Of a DNA stretch of 64,000 nt, positions 21,201-33,599 are shown in pieces. Both the position numbers and the translations under genes were made by a program. The DNA comes from Phorcus lineatus. Its lineage: Eukaryota; Mollusca; Gastropoda; Trochida; Trochidae. Positions within the stretch are counted from its first letter, which is position 1; each line of letters opens with the position of its first letter. The stretch covers positions 3,968,001 to 4,032,000 of the forward strand of contig OV121090.1 of assembly GCA_921293015.1 (NCBI GenBank). Reading direction: 5' to 3'. The notes beneath the pieces are model-generated. The model made no database searches. It saw only the letters and a list, made by a program, of their open reading frames with translations, and had not been told where the DNA came from.

Positions 21201-23165
21201 AGTAAAGAAACGAAGGCATTTGTGACACACATTTGGATACCTACTAGGATTAAAACGCAATTGGGTCTTCATATAATTCTTCAAAATCAATTATAAAAGA
21301 AGTGTAGTAGTTCTCAGTATATCTGTCTTTTTTATCTGCAATCTCCAGTGTATGCATTCGTAAAGATGAGGATGAGGTTTAATTTCACACTTTGGAGATC
21401 TGTCTGTGAGACTTGAAACATAAATCACTTATGTAAAAGCAAATTTATATCTACCTACTATATTGACACAATCAGAATTACACATTATTCAAACATTTAT
21501 CTTCAATGGATCATGAATCTCTTGTAAGAAACTTTAAAACACTCCTGATGCAAAATAAATTCACCAGAAGGAATTTCCTTCAATGGCCATTTAATGGCAC
21601 TGGGGGAACAAGTCAAGGTTTCTCATCTAAAACTCACTACACTAGGGGCGTGAAGAGATAGTCATCAAATCACATAAGGAATTTTTGCCAACATTTCTAT
21701 TTCATCCTGTCAAATTAGGAGCAGGCCTGTCTTGACGTATCTATTTATAAAAACTGTTTGTATAGAAAGTCCGTTTCTTGAACAAGGATGAAAAAAAAAG
21801 AATTATAATAAAGAATACACTTAAAAAACAGGAATGTATTGTCTAAATGAACAGAAGTCTTGATTTTGATTCGAAGAGGAACACCTTCAGTTATTCATTT
21901 TTCCTCAATGAACGAATTTACTCTAAAGTATGTACATTCTTTTGCACTCTGGAAGCATGAATTTGAGCAAAGAGAGCAACAAATTGGGCATGTAATTTTA
22001 AAGTCATGCTGAATAAAGGTTTATAAAGGTATTATGAACTTTAACGTTACCTAACGACCCTTGTCTACAGTATTGTTATACATATAAGAAATTTAGCATT
22101 ATTTAGCAGTAATTAATGGGCTTGTAGCAATCTCAGTCAGTTTGATCAATTGGTGCATTCCTCTCGCTTGAAAAGAATATACATTTTCTCAAAATGGGAA
22201 AATACAGTAAACAACAGAGAAGGCGAATGATAATGATTTCCGAAATAAACGACCCCCTCCATACAGAAGTACAACTACTCATAAAGTCATATTTTCTTTC
22301 CCAAAACAAATTAGCTAATGCATTGCGCTCTTGAAAACCATTCAATTTGAAACCAATCACACCAGAAACCATTAGAAATGAACTTACTGATGACTTGCCT
22401 GTGGTTAGAAGAAAGATGATGCACGGATGTTGTTATTCGATTACTGTCTAATCAATTGTTGAAGAACTATAGGAAAATGAGAATGTCATAGCTTCAGGCA
22501 CGACCTCACCTCTAAGAAGAAAGCTCATATCAAACGATCCATCAAATAACCTTAAAGACTTTGACAGTGACAAAATATAATATTTAAGGAAAGTAAACGT
22601 CAGTTGTTTATTGCATAAATACTAATATGTCTGATATCCAGACAACAACAATGATATAATCAAATTGTTTCAAATGTGCGTGAAGAGGTTTACAAAGAAC
22701 ATTTGCACTGGTTATTGGGGCGTCTGGAGCATTTCTTTATTTGATTAGTTTTGTAGCACTTAATACGGATAGTCACACAATTGATGTTGATAATATGAAT
22801 GGCAATAACATCGACGCAGTATATCAGTTGAAGCATCTTTACTCCCTTTGAGATAATATTTGATAATTAAGGTAACACACCATAAGTTTATCATGTCTTT
22901 TTAGAAGTTACCATAAAGGAATATCTTGGAATGTCTTTGAAAATGTATCGTTTTTATTTGAAAGTACATGACAGTTTTAACATTAATAGATTAGTTTGAA
23001 TTTATTTGTATTTTGAAGCATTTCATGCACATTGTACATATTTTATGGTACAACATATAAGTATTAACATCAGTCTTATAGTTTGAAAGGTGTTCTGACA
23101 TATATTCTTGCTCACGAGACTAATGAATTATCATATTCCATTTTTTAACTTTTGTTTGAAAATAT
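21200..23165. other. No recognised gene
   Basis: AT-rich non-coding sequence. An open frame on the minus strand at 22133-22372 has no recognisable feature and no support. Nothing else is visible. Confidence 0.4.
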
Positions 23166-23169
23166 TTCC

Positions 23170-23380
23170 TGTCCCAGCTCCTTCCTAATACCCTGATATC
23201 TTTCGGGCTAAGTCCCTCGTATGGCTGGTGGCATGATAGTCGTGACAATGCTCACTTGTTATTTTTCAGCCTATGAAATGTCGTTAATTAAGGAGCTTGA
23301 AGATACTATCTTGAACTCAAAAGACTTTTCCATCCGGGTTGTGCCGCTGTTGCTGAATGCGAGTCGTCAGAATTGTGTTT
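23170..23380 (-). mobile_element. Degraded copy of the 35.6-kb TIR element
   Basis: The reverse complement of 35740-35940 aligns with it. Shared strings include ATGAAATGTCGTTAATTAAG, CATCCGGGTTGTGCCGCTGT (here) and GTTGCTGAATGCGAGTCGTC. The open frame at 23221-23454 lies in this repeat and is not a gene. Confidence 0.7.
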
Positions 23381-24782
23381 CCTTTGAAGCGGGATATTCA
23401 AAGTTGAGCAAAGAACGTTCTACTGTAAAGTCTTCTCGTGAATCTGACATATAATCAATAAAAAGATACTTTAAGAAACTTGTGACGATCTTATGTTCCC
23501 CTTTGGAAGTGACCAAGACTAGATAGGCTTTAGATCTTGATAAATACAAAATCTTTGAACAGCAATGAAGAAACTGTCTACTAAAATACCGAAGTTATTT
23601 CACATATGCATTACATGTACATGTTTCTAATGTCTAAAGCAAATACAATAATCCCAATACTGATAACCAATTGTTAGACCTATAACAGTAATATAATTTA
23701 ATACTTTTGATGCAAGTTGAAAAATTGTTTGGATAACTTTTAATATGATATTACCAATAGCTTGTTTCAATGACAATATATATATTAAGATTGAGTGTAT
23801 TTAAAACTTTGTTTCACCTAAGCCCCCTTTACGAATTAAACCCAAGCGAAGGCACTTTCTGTCTCTGTATTGATCTTAGAAAACAGTCAAATGTGGAAGG
23901 CTTAAACGGTCACTTATCACATCTCTCAGACCAGTATTCATTAGATTGCTTGTCAGATTTGATGTGTGTCCCTAATCCTGTGCTAGATCATTGTGATAGT
24001 TTTCCTTTCTCATCTTAAAATAAGAGGCCAGGGAATCTGGTCGATTCTTTTGTCATCATGTATGTTGTGTTTTTTGGAACCCGTGTAACGTTGTAAACAG
24101 GTTTATGTTGCGTCAGGTTTTATTTGTCATTAACTCTCGATAAAATAGCATCAGTGAAAAAACTGTCATATTTCCTTCAGCATAACCTTTGATCTAAGTT
24201 TTTTGGTCATATGCAATATTGAAATGATTCACAGAAAAGATGGTTCATCTCTATACACCAAACATCATGTATTTAGAAGTATTTACAATAGTGTGAATAA
24301 ACTAGTGTTCCCATCGCACTTTGTCCAATTGCCACATATCATAATATAGGTTATTGAAAAAGCTAGCAATCGACAAAGTGATACCCCTTTATATGCTGAT
24401 CAATACTATTCAAATATCAATTAATCATCACGGATTGGTTCAGCATTTCCGTAAAACTGTTATTTGATACAGTAATTGCTTCCCTCCGTTATTAACTTGT
24501 CTCCTGAACGATTTTGATCAATTCTGCTCTGATCTGTTCACCGTGATATGAAATAATCTCTTTATCCAGACGATCAAGTCTCCGAATCCTGCCTGCTCCC
24601 TCTACAGTCATCTATATGTTTAAGTATTGACGAGAACTAACTTCATGTGTCATACTTACAAACTGTAACTATAACACGGCTAGGTATCATGTATCATAAA
24701 TAATGATTCAAACAATGATAAGCAAGAAGTAGTAACTCCAATTTCAAGTGTGAAGATAATAAATGGAGGCAAGATATGCAAC
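23381..24782. other. No recognised gene
   Basis: AT-rich intergenic sequence with no supportable coding, RNA or repeat feature. Confidence 0.4.
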
Positions 24783-25600
24783 AGTGATATTTTTTTATGT
24801 CTTTAACACATGACAAATATCTCAAAGATTGGAGACCAATTGCTCTTTTAAATTGCCTATACAACATTATTAGCTTTTGTATCACTTTGATAATAAAAAC
24901 TGTTCTGAATAAATTGATACATCACACCCAAGCCTGTGAGGAGAGATCCAAGCCAGGGAGATCTGTAGCGGACAACATAAGATTAATGCATGCCATCATT
25001 CTAAAAACTAGATCAAAAAATAAAAAGGGTATGCTACTCTCAATAGATTTTGTAAAAGCCTGTGACTTTTATCAAAAACAACTATACTAAAAGTTTTAGA
25101 AAGATTTTGGTTTGGACCTTATATGATTAAGTTGGTACATATTTTGATAAGTCATGCAACTTTGTGTGTCATATCAAATGGTCATCTTCATTTTTCGTCA
25201 ATGGTAGAGGCTGTATACAAGGGGAGCCCATCTCTCCATATCTTTTCTCCTTGTTGCAGAAATATTTGCCGTTATGATTAGAAATAATACCTAGATTAAG
25301 AGCATATATCTAAAAATTATAGAGCATTAATTAGAAAAAAAATCCGGATGGATCCCAAAATGGCCATGGCTCGTGAGCCAGCTGAAAGACTCACAAACAT
25401 TTTGGAAAATTCTATCATAAGTAAGGACTCAACATTAATTCTGATAAACGGCATTATCCCTAGGGTCAATGGTTGGACATCAAAATCTGTGATGATGATA
25501 ATTTAGACAAATGGTAACACACTATAATAGGTCTTAATTGGGAAGAAATTTTTAAACTTTTAAGACAATGCTGTTAAGATATTGATCTTACAGGTAAATT
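24783..25600 (+). pseudogene. Degraded non-LTR reverse transcriptase (L1/Tx1-like)
   Basis: Conserved RT landmarks appear in order but in shifting frames. KDWRPIALLNCLYNIIS is at about 24824-24875, GRSVADNIRLMHAII at about 24959-25003, and MLLSIDFVKACDF (the motif A region, where a KAFD is usual) at about 25030-25070. GCIQGEPISPYLF is at about 25209-25247 (expected GxxQGDPxSPyLF). Stops and frameshifts follow 25090. The catalytic YxDD region is not recognisable. This is an old dead copy. Confidence 0.75.
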
Positions 25601-25768
25601 TTCAAAGAGGCTCGCTGGCTCTAGATAGTATATGCATTTATATTCTCACTTAAATTCTCACTTTTATCATTCCAATAAATATTTGACTATGAATGTATCC
25701 ACTCATTTGAATATAATAAATATGTTAAAATAAAGTAACTTTTCCTTGAGGCTAATTTTGATTCATTT

Positions 25769-26332
25769 ATAAACTCACGGGCAAAAGAACGCTACCATGT
25801 ATTTAAAACTAGATTGCAGAATAAATACAAAAGTGAGATTTAAAAAAAATAAATGTTTCTTCAACAAGAACAAGTAACGATATCATGTTCATAAAAAAAT
25901 TCGACTCCGATGACGTCACTGTCAGGAAGCGGTTTCTGAGGTGTAACGTGCGCAGATATTGGTCGTCCTCGTGGGTTGTGACTCTCGGACGGCCTGATTT
26001 ACTTCTGTCTGAGGTGTGTCCCGAATGATGATAACGTTGCATTAGTATTGTGACAGTTGTACGGTGACAGCCAAGCGTTCTTGCAACATGGGTGTGGGTG
26101 GCTCCCATTTCAATCATCACGATTGCTAGCTCACGTTGTTGTAAAGTTAATCTTGTCATTCTTCAAGTGTTAAATTTGGGAAAAGCATGCGTTTGATACC
26201 ACAGTTCAGTATGAAACAATCATTGTAGTATTTGGGCGATGTGTTTTCACGCAATTATGTTTTAATTGGAGTTTGATTTTTTTCGTAATTTCAAATCTAA
26301 AGTGGTAGCGTCTCTTTTTCCCGTGAGTTTAT
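25769..26332 (-). mobile_element. Tc1-like element, internally deleted, with inverted ends
   Basis: The left end ATAAACTCACGGGCAAAAGA and the reverse complement of the right end (ATAAACTCACGGGAAAAAGA) match. Both continue into ACGCTACCA. At 564 bp it is far shorter than an autonomous Tc1 element (~1.3-1.6 kb). It keeps only the N-terminal part of a transposase gene on the minus strand, so it would need help to move. TA dinucleotides occur at both junctions. Confidence 0.8.
25901..26159 (-). pseudogene. N-terminal DNA-binding part of a Tc1-like transposase
   Basis: The first ~86 residues carry a helix-turn-helix of the Tc1/paired type: LTLQQRELAIVMIEMGA, then HVARTLGCHRTTVTILMQRY, then the GRPRVTT linker (GRPR motif) and a second HTH start DDQYLRTLHLRNRFLT. 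The frame then runs into unrelated sequence and the DDE catalytic domain is absent. Confidence 0.8.
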
Positions 26333-27480
26333 GAATATCTTTTTCGCTTGTTACAACTTTTAAGATTCATAAATAGACTCGCATTCGTTTAATTTTTCTT
26401 AACTGTATTTGTAAAAGGAAATAATGTTTAAATGTATTTAGTAATGCAATATGGAAAGCACTTACGCTGTGCAGTTTCTCTCTTGGTCCTTGACAAGCAG
26501 ATACTCGGTCCACACCTAAGACGACTGATTCGAATTTATTACCCTTTAAAATGTTACTTTACTTTCTCAGAAACACTATTATGCAGGATTAAGGATCAGG
26601 ATAAGGTGGATTCATGTCTTACGGAACGTTCAAAGCTACCCAATTTAATAAACGGCAGTGGTGAGAAAGCCTAATAGTTCTTCCAAAATCTGCCATGACT
26701 ACTTTAAAGTGCAATGTTCATGTTTATTTTAGCTCCATAAAATTCTTCAGGCCATATACATACAACAGTTAATAAGCCGCAAGGCAACTACGTCGTGTAC
26801 AATGTTACATCATTGTCTAAACGTCAATCTAAGTTATGATATACAATGACACACATTGTCGTAGTTAAAATTATCGCTCATCAGACGGAAATTGCATGCG
26901 GCCATTGTGTGAAACACTAGTATTTTGAGAGAACAAATAAGAAAATCAGATCAGTGCTTTTTTCGACTTGCTTTCATTATTGTTCGATAGTAATTGTTTA
27001 CTAATTCAATACCCATTCATTATTTCACTAAACATCATTTACCCATTAACGATGCTAACCCTTATGGTAAAAATATGTAAAAAATTGTCAAACAGGAACT
27101 ATTGTGTATGTTGTTCAGTCGACAAAAATAACATGTACACATACCAATTTCTTTTGGTCATTAAGATTTGCTAACTAATCTGACCTGTCTGTGCATTCTC
27201 ATCAGTGATTACTCTAATAAAAGTCAAGAATAGGGCTTTGTGCTGTTCAGATTGAAGGCTATATTCCTAAATAGGTTATTTGTGTTCTGTTGAAATGACA
27301 TATGCGACTCCAAGAACTCAAAGACTATATTTCTAAAGATTACAGAAACTGGTGGGACAACGATGCCTTTGATTGTCATAACTGCATGGGTATATAATGT
27401 ATTTACGATAACAAAAGTTATTTACTGTTACATTTAAAAAAAACAACCCAAAAAGCTTATTTGTTGCTGAGTAAAGTCAG
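26333..27480. other. No recognised gene
   Basis: AT-rich sequence; open frames at 26432-26674 and 26968-27174 have no family features. Nothing supportable. Confidence 0.4.
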
Positions 27481-27842
27481 ATACCATTAGATCTTAAAAC
27501 ATTTGAAAGGCTTGTCCATGTTCAACTTTCTCCTTCATGTGTTTAATATAGTCTGGTCCATTAGAAAACAGAATTAGACGACGTTATACAATACCTTTGT
27601 TCTTGTAGAGTAGTTCATTGCGTGTATGCTGTTAGTTGGGAACACTCATAACAGTTTTAACTTATTTACATAGTGCATTAATAGTAACATTGTTACAGAT
27701 GCCATTTAGATCATACAGACAAGTGCAATAACGGTTACTCTTTTATAACATCAAATGTGACTAGAGTGATACACACAGAGAGGCACTTAGAGACAGACAA
27801 AGAAAGAGTGAGATATGTGTGTGTACACAGAGAATGGCAGAG

Positions 27843-27846
<4 letters not shown>

Positions 27847-27892
<46 letters not shown>

Positions 27893-27903
27893 TAATAATA
27901 ATT
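27847..27903 (+). repeat. (TAA)n microsatellite
   Basis: About 18 near-perfect TAA units with one TGA interruption. Confidence 0.9.
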
Positions 27904-28675
27904 AAGCATAAACTCCAGGCACTCAGTGTCTGCTCATAGCGCTGAAGATATATGAAGTTTGATGACTTTTTCGTTATTCTCCTCTCGTTTTAATGAATAT
28001 GTTTCAACCAAACATAACTTTGCCATGATAATGTTCCTGTGATGAGCATGAGGAAATATTTTTCAATTACCTTTTGTTATCATAAAACATTTATCTCTCT
28101 GGAAATGAGTTTCTTCATGTTGGGTTTCGAAATATTCATTGTGCTTTACAATACCATTAATGCTTCGCGACATTAATCCTACAAAACGATACTGAAGCTT
28201 TTATGATGAAATACCATTTGTCAGTACAAATTTCCTTCCCTGATTGAGACCACAAACCATTCTCTTATCTCAGTAAGGCTCAGGCAATCGTTCTTCAAAC
28301 TCTCAGTTTATAAACTATCTGGTTATCCGAGCCATACCCGATATTCCTAAACTTCACTCATACAGTCAGCACATGTATGCACAGGACCACATGCCACCCG
28401 TCATTGGGCAACAAATATGCAATAGCTTTGGTATGTTTAGGATGCAATAATATTCTGTGGATAACATTTAAAAAAATTATTTATCAAAACATTTTCAAAA
28501 AGAAAGAATAGTACACACAACCTACAACTCAATTCTAAAAATCAAAATATCCCTATCTAACTTAGTAACAGAAAAGTCTGTCACTTTATCCACATAATGG
28601 GTCCAACCTTGGTTGATCCAAATGTGAATAAAACAATCATGAAAATATTTTTCCTATTTCAGTCTTACAAACTCT

Positions 28676-29515
28676 CACTAATGGTTTGATTAGAATATCA
28701 CTGAAGAGCAACATGTCACCTGAATGCTGTTCCTTTTACGTTAACCTTATCATCACTGCTGACAGTAACAATCAATATGAATTAATGCAAACGATTGGTG
28801 GTTCTATCCCACATCCTGATATTCATCGCTTTGGTGTCGACCATTCGATTTTGAGACACATTTTTCTTTTACTAGTTACTATTAAATGGCTTTTGACATA
28901 ATTTTGTTGTGATTATAGCCATTGAAAGGGAACCATCTTATTGAAATTGTTTATTAAGAATATCAATAAAGTATAACACCACAGCTAATTGATCGTTCGG
29001 TACATTAACCTCATCAACACGTCTTGCATGCTAACAATAACAATCAATATAAATTGATACATAACATCGGCGGTCCTATCGCACTTCCTGTCCAATACTC
29101 ATCGCTTCAGCCTTGTGGTGTGAAATTTTCAGTCCTGAGACATTTATTTCCTGATCAGTAACGATTAAAGAGCTTTTGACATATTACAGGATAGTGGAAT
29201 TTTTACCCACTGAAAGAGAACAATCTGGTCTATGAAATTGTTTATGTAGAATATCAGTAAAAAGAAACACGACACTTAAATGATCGTTCTCTACATTGAC
29301 CTCATCGATGTGTCTCCCGTGCTGACAATAACAATCAATATGATTTAATACACACCATTGGTGGTCTTATCACGCATCCTGGCCATTATTCATCTCGTCA
29401 GCCTTATGATCTGGAACCTTCGATTATGATACTTATATGTTTCCTGTTCAGTAACTATAGAAGATATATATGATAATTGTATGGAATTTGAGCCTCGAAA
29501 GAAAACCATCTCGTT
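28676..29515 (+). repeat. Three tandem ~272-291-bp units within P2
   Basis: CAATCAATAT recurs at 28769, 29041 and 29332. Each unit also has ATCACTGAAG/ATCAATAAAG/ATCAGTAAAA, a TCATC...TGCTGACA segment and a TTTCCTG(A/T)TCAGTAAC segment. P1 and P3 carry a single unit each, so the amplification is specific to P2. Confidence 0.7.
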
Positions 29516-31139
29516 TTAGTTTTAACAATTGGAAGGCAATAACCATACCCCAATGGAAAGAAAAGAGGGATGAATATCAACCTGTGATTCTTATTGGAGA
29601 CAACTTGTCAAAAATTCTACAATTTCTCATTCTCGTTGGCCAAGGTTAATGTACCCATATTGTGAGCTGTTCTTGAGAAGAAGATGAAAACGCCTAATAT
29701 GGCCTTACCATTTGTCAATTGTCTCTCCTAGATGATAAGAAAGTTAAATGACTATCACCGTTTGAAGCATTAGAAATGCATGACATAATAACATAGTTCA
29801 TGCAAATGTGTCTGAAACAAGGCGTTGACAAGAAAACTACAATGAATACATGTGAAAAAAAGGGGACAACGATTTCAGATAGCTTTAATTTCTATGTACT
29901 GACATAATTGGTAAACCCTACAATCCACCTGATGACTTATAACATTATATCAATAGTGATAAACTACAAAACTCTGTGCAAGTATTTGAGTGTTCTACTT
30001 CTAGAAATTCTTGATCTAATAACATGCAAAAATCCTGTTGTTCACTCAAACATCGAGACACCTAAATCATGTTTTGAAAAGTTTTACTTCAAGTTATCAA
30101 TACTTTCGTTTTACCTGTAAGAAACATCAGCGAATGCATATCAAACTGATAGCATAACGTTTTCAAGAAAACATGCTTGACAACTGTATCTCTCGTGATC
30201 TTGCAAATGTGTAGTTATTCATGTACCGCAGCTATTGACTCAATGTATAAATGAGTTTTTGTTTGTTATTCTCATGTTGAACCTCATCGTATATTAAACG
30301 TGTTAATTTTCATATCTTTCATCACTTTAACTAGACAAAAATTTTCCAATGCATGATTATTTGATATCTGCATTATTTAAGAATAAATCCTTGAACAAAA
30401 ATCATATCAAATGTGTTTTGATTAACACATGATATGAACGTAATGAAGAAGAACTTAGATGCAATAGCAACATTCCTGGGTTTGAATAAATATTCTGTGA
30501 AATAGATACATCAAAATGTTAAGAATGGTGTATACAAATATTCACAAACATTCTGTCATCGCCATGATGTGAACATCATACTTCTGTCAACAAATATACA
30601 ATAGTCATTCATGCTTAACATCCAAAAGGGTATACTTATTCGAATGTATCATTGATAAATACTGTTCTCAAAACTCATATAAAAAAATTATTTCATTTTT
30701 ATATATGACCGACGTGGATGTAAAGCACACTATTGCCATTGCATTACACGGTTTCTGTGTGTTTGAGTTAAGATAAATGCCATGGTATGGTAGTATTGTG
30801 AATGTTGATTGAAATGAATTAGGTTTAATGTTAAAATGAATCAAGAAGTAATGCAATCCAAATAAATATTTCATCATGCATTAAGATCAATCCGTTGAAT
30901 GAAATGAATACCGACTACGAACAGTTTGCCTAAGTTATACAGATTATGATAACAACAGTACACTGCGAGAGGTATGAGATAGCTAGCAATCATGTGGACT
31001 CTCGTTTGGTTGGACATTTTACACACACTAGCTTTGCTCATTTTCTTTATACAGATCCCTTCCCTATGTATTCGATAGGAATAGGCTCATTAGATAAATT
31101 GAGTCAATATTAGTACACTCTATTTATGATATTTATGAT

Positions 31140-31283
31140 ATTGTTATAGGATATACAAATATAGAAAAAATTCAAACATTGTCATGTGTTATACACGAGT
31201 CTGCTATATAACATTTTTATAACTCTGTAAACTGTATGTGGGCCTGAGTCCTTCCATACAATAAACTTCTTGTCTTGTCTTGT
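31140..31283 (+). mobile_element. LINE 3' end with (CTTGT)n tail
   Basis: GTATGTGGGCCTGAGTCCTT, CCATACAATAAACTTCTTGT and further CTTGT repeats resemble a non-LTR 3' UTR and tail. It separates 31008-31110 from 31300-31480, two parts that are contiguous in the related sequence at 41090-41290. The 5' boundary is uncertain. Confidence 0.5.
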
Positions 31284-31289
31284 TATGCA

Positions 31290-32640
31290 CTGTTAAATTT
31301 GTCTAAAAGGATTAAAAGATTCCTTTTCAGTGCATTGGATAGGAGTGGGCTCTTAAAGTTGATTGAGTTATTGTTTATCCCTGCTTTCTCAGCATTTCAG
31401 CCATAAGCAGCGTTAGCTCATTAAAATAACAGTTGTTAGAACAGTAAATGCTTTACAGCAAAGCGATATTCAACTTAGATTCTACTATAATCTACCATAC
31501 AATCACCGTACCTTGATCGACTTTGTATCGCGAGCCAATGAAAGGCCTACAATCAAGCCAGAGCGGTTGTACTTGGGTGAAAGGATGCAGAGGTTCCTTG
31601 TATATTTCTTCAGACTCCTGTACATATAAGATACCTAAATAACCAAATGCTATTGATTCAAGTTATTTGCCTCAATAACTATTAAGATAAGGTAGGAGCT
31701 ATACGCATACAAATACGCTGATGTAGCAAGAGGGCCAATGTTAGGACATGCCATGTAATGGCATGATGTTTTAGGGGTGGAACAAAGCAATGTTTTTTCA
31801 ATCATTTAATGAATATCCCTTGCTGAAGAAATATTTAAGTAGTTATATGGTTAACTTCAAGTCAATAAATGTGCTTTTTTCTGAATAATTAACATTGTAG
31901 GAACAAAATCTTCATATCAATTATGAAAGATTAAACAAAATATTTATTGCTGGTCAATTTAGAGTAATTACAAACGTTTAAAGTAATGATTACGTACATC
32001 AAAAGGGTCAAAACTAATTTTGACTGGCTATCTCCGTTGAAGGATACCAATGGATTATCTTTCAATATTCTCACTGAGCTCAATTTACTTTATAACCAGT
32101 CAATTCCATACACATACATATATATATATATACAAACAAATAAATTATTTAAAAAATACAACTAACTACAAAATAAAACTGGAACTAACATGTCTGCATT
32201 CAGCCGGTCAGAATATATAATAGTACTAGTGCATTTATATTGCGCTGTTTCCATGCATGAGCATGCTCAAAGCGCATAACATTATTCATAATAACATTCA
32301 CTCAGACTCAAGCGAATAACATTCACTAGACCTCATTCTATCAGATATGAAGCGGTTTGCCCAGAGAAGAATGTATCAACACTTGTAGAACTAACGTGAA
32401 GCGTCTGGTTCATTTTTTATCAATGATAGGTTAAATAAACAGAAGTACAGGAAGAGCCTATCAGACACTTGGTGCTGACAAGATAAAAGTTAAGGAAAAC
32501 TATCAGTCCATAAATATATGTCTTAAATTGATTTGAATTATCCTTTACTCTGGAGTATCTTATCCGTTTTCAATCCTCCCTCGAATAAAACATATATGTT
32601 TTGATAATTTGACAAATATGATCATAAAATAATATGTTTT
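31290..32640. other. Paralogous fragment, then unrecognised sequence
   Basis: 31300-31480 matches 41140-41285 (shared: GAGTGGGCTCTTAAAGTTGA versus ATTGGTATAAGCTTGATTGA context, and TTTACAGCAAAG versus TTTCACAGCAAAG). ATACAAATACGCTGATGTAG at 31709 is the end motif of the small TIR family also seen at 50398. A TA-rich tract lies at about 32115-32135. No gene. Confidence 0.4.
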
Positions 32641-32644
32641 GATT

Positions 32645-32760
32645 TCTAGTCCCTTGCAGGATAAGAACCAACATCCTAATAATCGTTCAACACCGCTAGC
32701 ATTGAGTTACCAGCAGCTAACCAACTCGCCTATCTTGCCCTGACAATAATCAAGGTCAAA
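32645..32760 (-). mobile_element. Degraded tRNA-derived SINE fragment
   Basis: On the minus strand GGCGAGTTGGTTAGCTGCTG resembles a tRNA A-box region, and GGTTCTTATCCTGC stands where a B box would be. A second fragment of the same type is at 45950-46035 on the plus strand. No intact tRNA fold remains. Confidence 0.45.
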
Positions 32761-32958
32761 CAAGTTGAGGTTAAGCTGTTGCTACGTTCAAGACTGCTGT
32801 GGTAGATGTAAATCGGCACATTTCCCAAAGATGAATGTATTACAGATATATATCATTAAGATACTGAAAGAAATGTAAACTTGTTGTAGTTGTGACCACA
32901 CTATCTGCAATAGTACTCATTCTTGTATATGCCATTGCAAAGGGCATGCACCTATAAT

Positions 32959-33502
32959 AGGCTGAAGTAAGCAAACTATTAGTTATTAGTTATCTAAAAC
33001 CGCATAACCTACTGGTTAGTTATTCGAGTTTCGAATGATGAATAACTAACTGGCTGATATTTGAATAACGAATGACTAACCATTCGTTATTCGAATATTG
33101 AATAACTAACTGATTAGTTACTTGTTTTATCAAGAAGTAACTGGTGACAGATTTCCTATTCAAAGTTTTGTATCTTCAAGTTTAGCATGAATAGCTCTTG
33201 CATGGAGGGTCGAACATAGAACACACTTGACTAACTTACAATAAGTACAACAATTTACTCGGGCTTGCCTGTTTTATATTTATATAGATTTTATCAGAAA
33301 GGACCAGTAATGAATAATTACCTAGCATTCTCACATACATTCGAATGACGAATAACTTACGGGTTAGTTATGCGTTATACAAATAACGAAAAATGTTTAA
33401 CTTTCAGATACAAAATTTGAATATGAATGGGTCACTAGTTACTTTTTCAACGAATTACTAACCAGATAGTTATTCGGATTTTTTTATTGCTTACATCAGC
33501 CT
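32959..33502. mobile_element. TIR element with internal GAATAACTAAC repeats
   Basis: The left end AGGCTGAAGTAAGC and the right end GCTTACATCAGCCT are inverted copies with one mismatch. The interior repeatedly holds GAATAACTAAC/GTTAGTTATTC in both orientations (for example 33018-33050, 33075-33115, 33350-33372, 33448-33475). 544 bp, non-coding, non-autonomous. The target duplication is not clear, so the superfamily is unassigned. Confidence 0.6.
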
Positions 33503-33599
33503 GCCTAAGAGGAGTTTAATTATGCCATTGTTACGAAATTCAGATGCCAATTTGACTGTTAATAATCGTCAGTGTGTGACTGTATTGAAAGATTTGTTA

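Larger units (their letters stand above)
27481..31120 (+). repeat. Paralogous block set, copy P2
   Basis: Its non-coding blocks occur in the same order as in P1 and P3. At the start is the ATACAATACCTTTGTTCTTG segment. Then come the TTCTTCAAACTCTCAGTTTA/ATACCCGATATTCCTAAACT region (versus 34570-34655), the CAATAACAATCAATAT array and the GTTGGCCAAGGTTAAT segment at about 29637. It ends with CAATCCACCTGATGACTTAT (29920) and TCTCGTGATCTTGCAAATGT (30192). It lacks the segment that carries the transposon insertion in P1. Confidence 0.6.

Noticed and set aside
23221..23454. 77-residue open frame
   Set aside because: It lies entirely in or next to a degraded TIR element whose relative at 35638-35979 does not keep the frame.
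28676..29515. CRISPR-like regular array
   Set aside because: Units of 272-291 bp without short direct repeats and spacers, in a eukaryotic genome; simple tandem duplication explains it.
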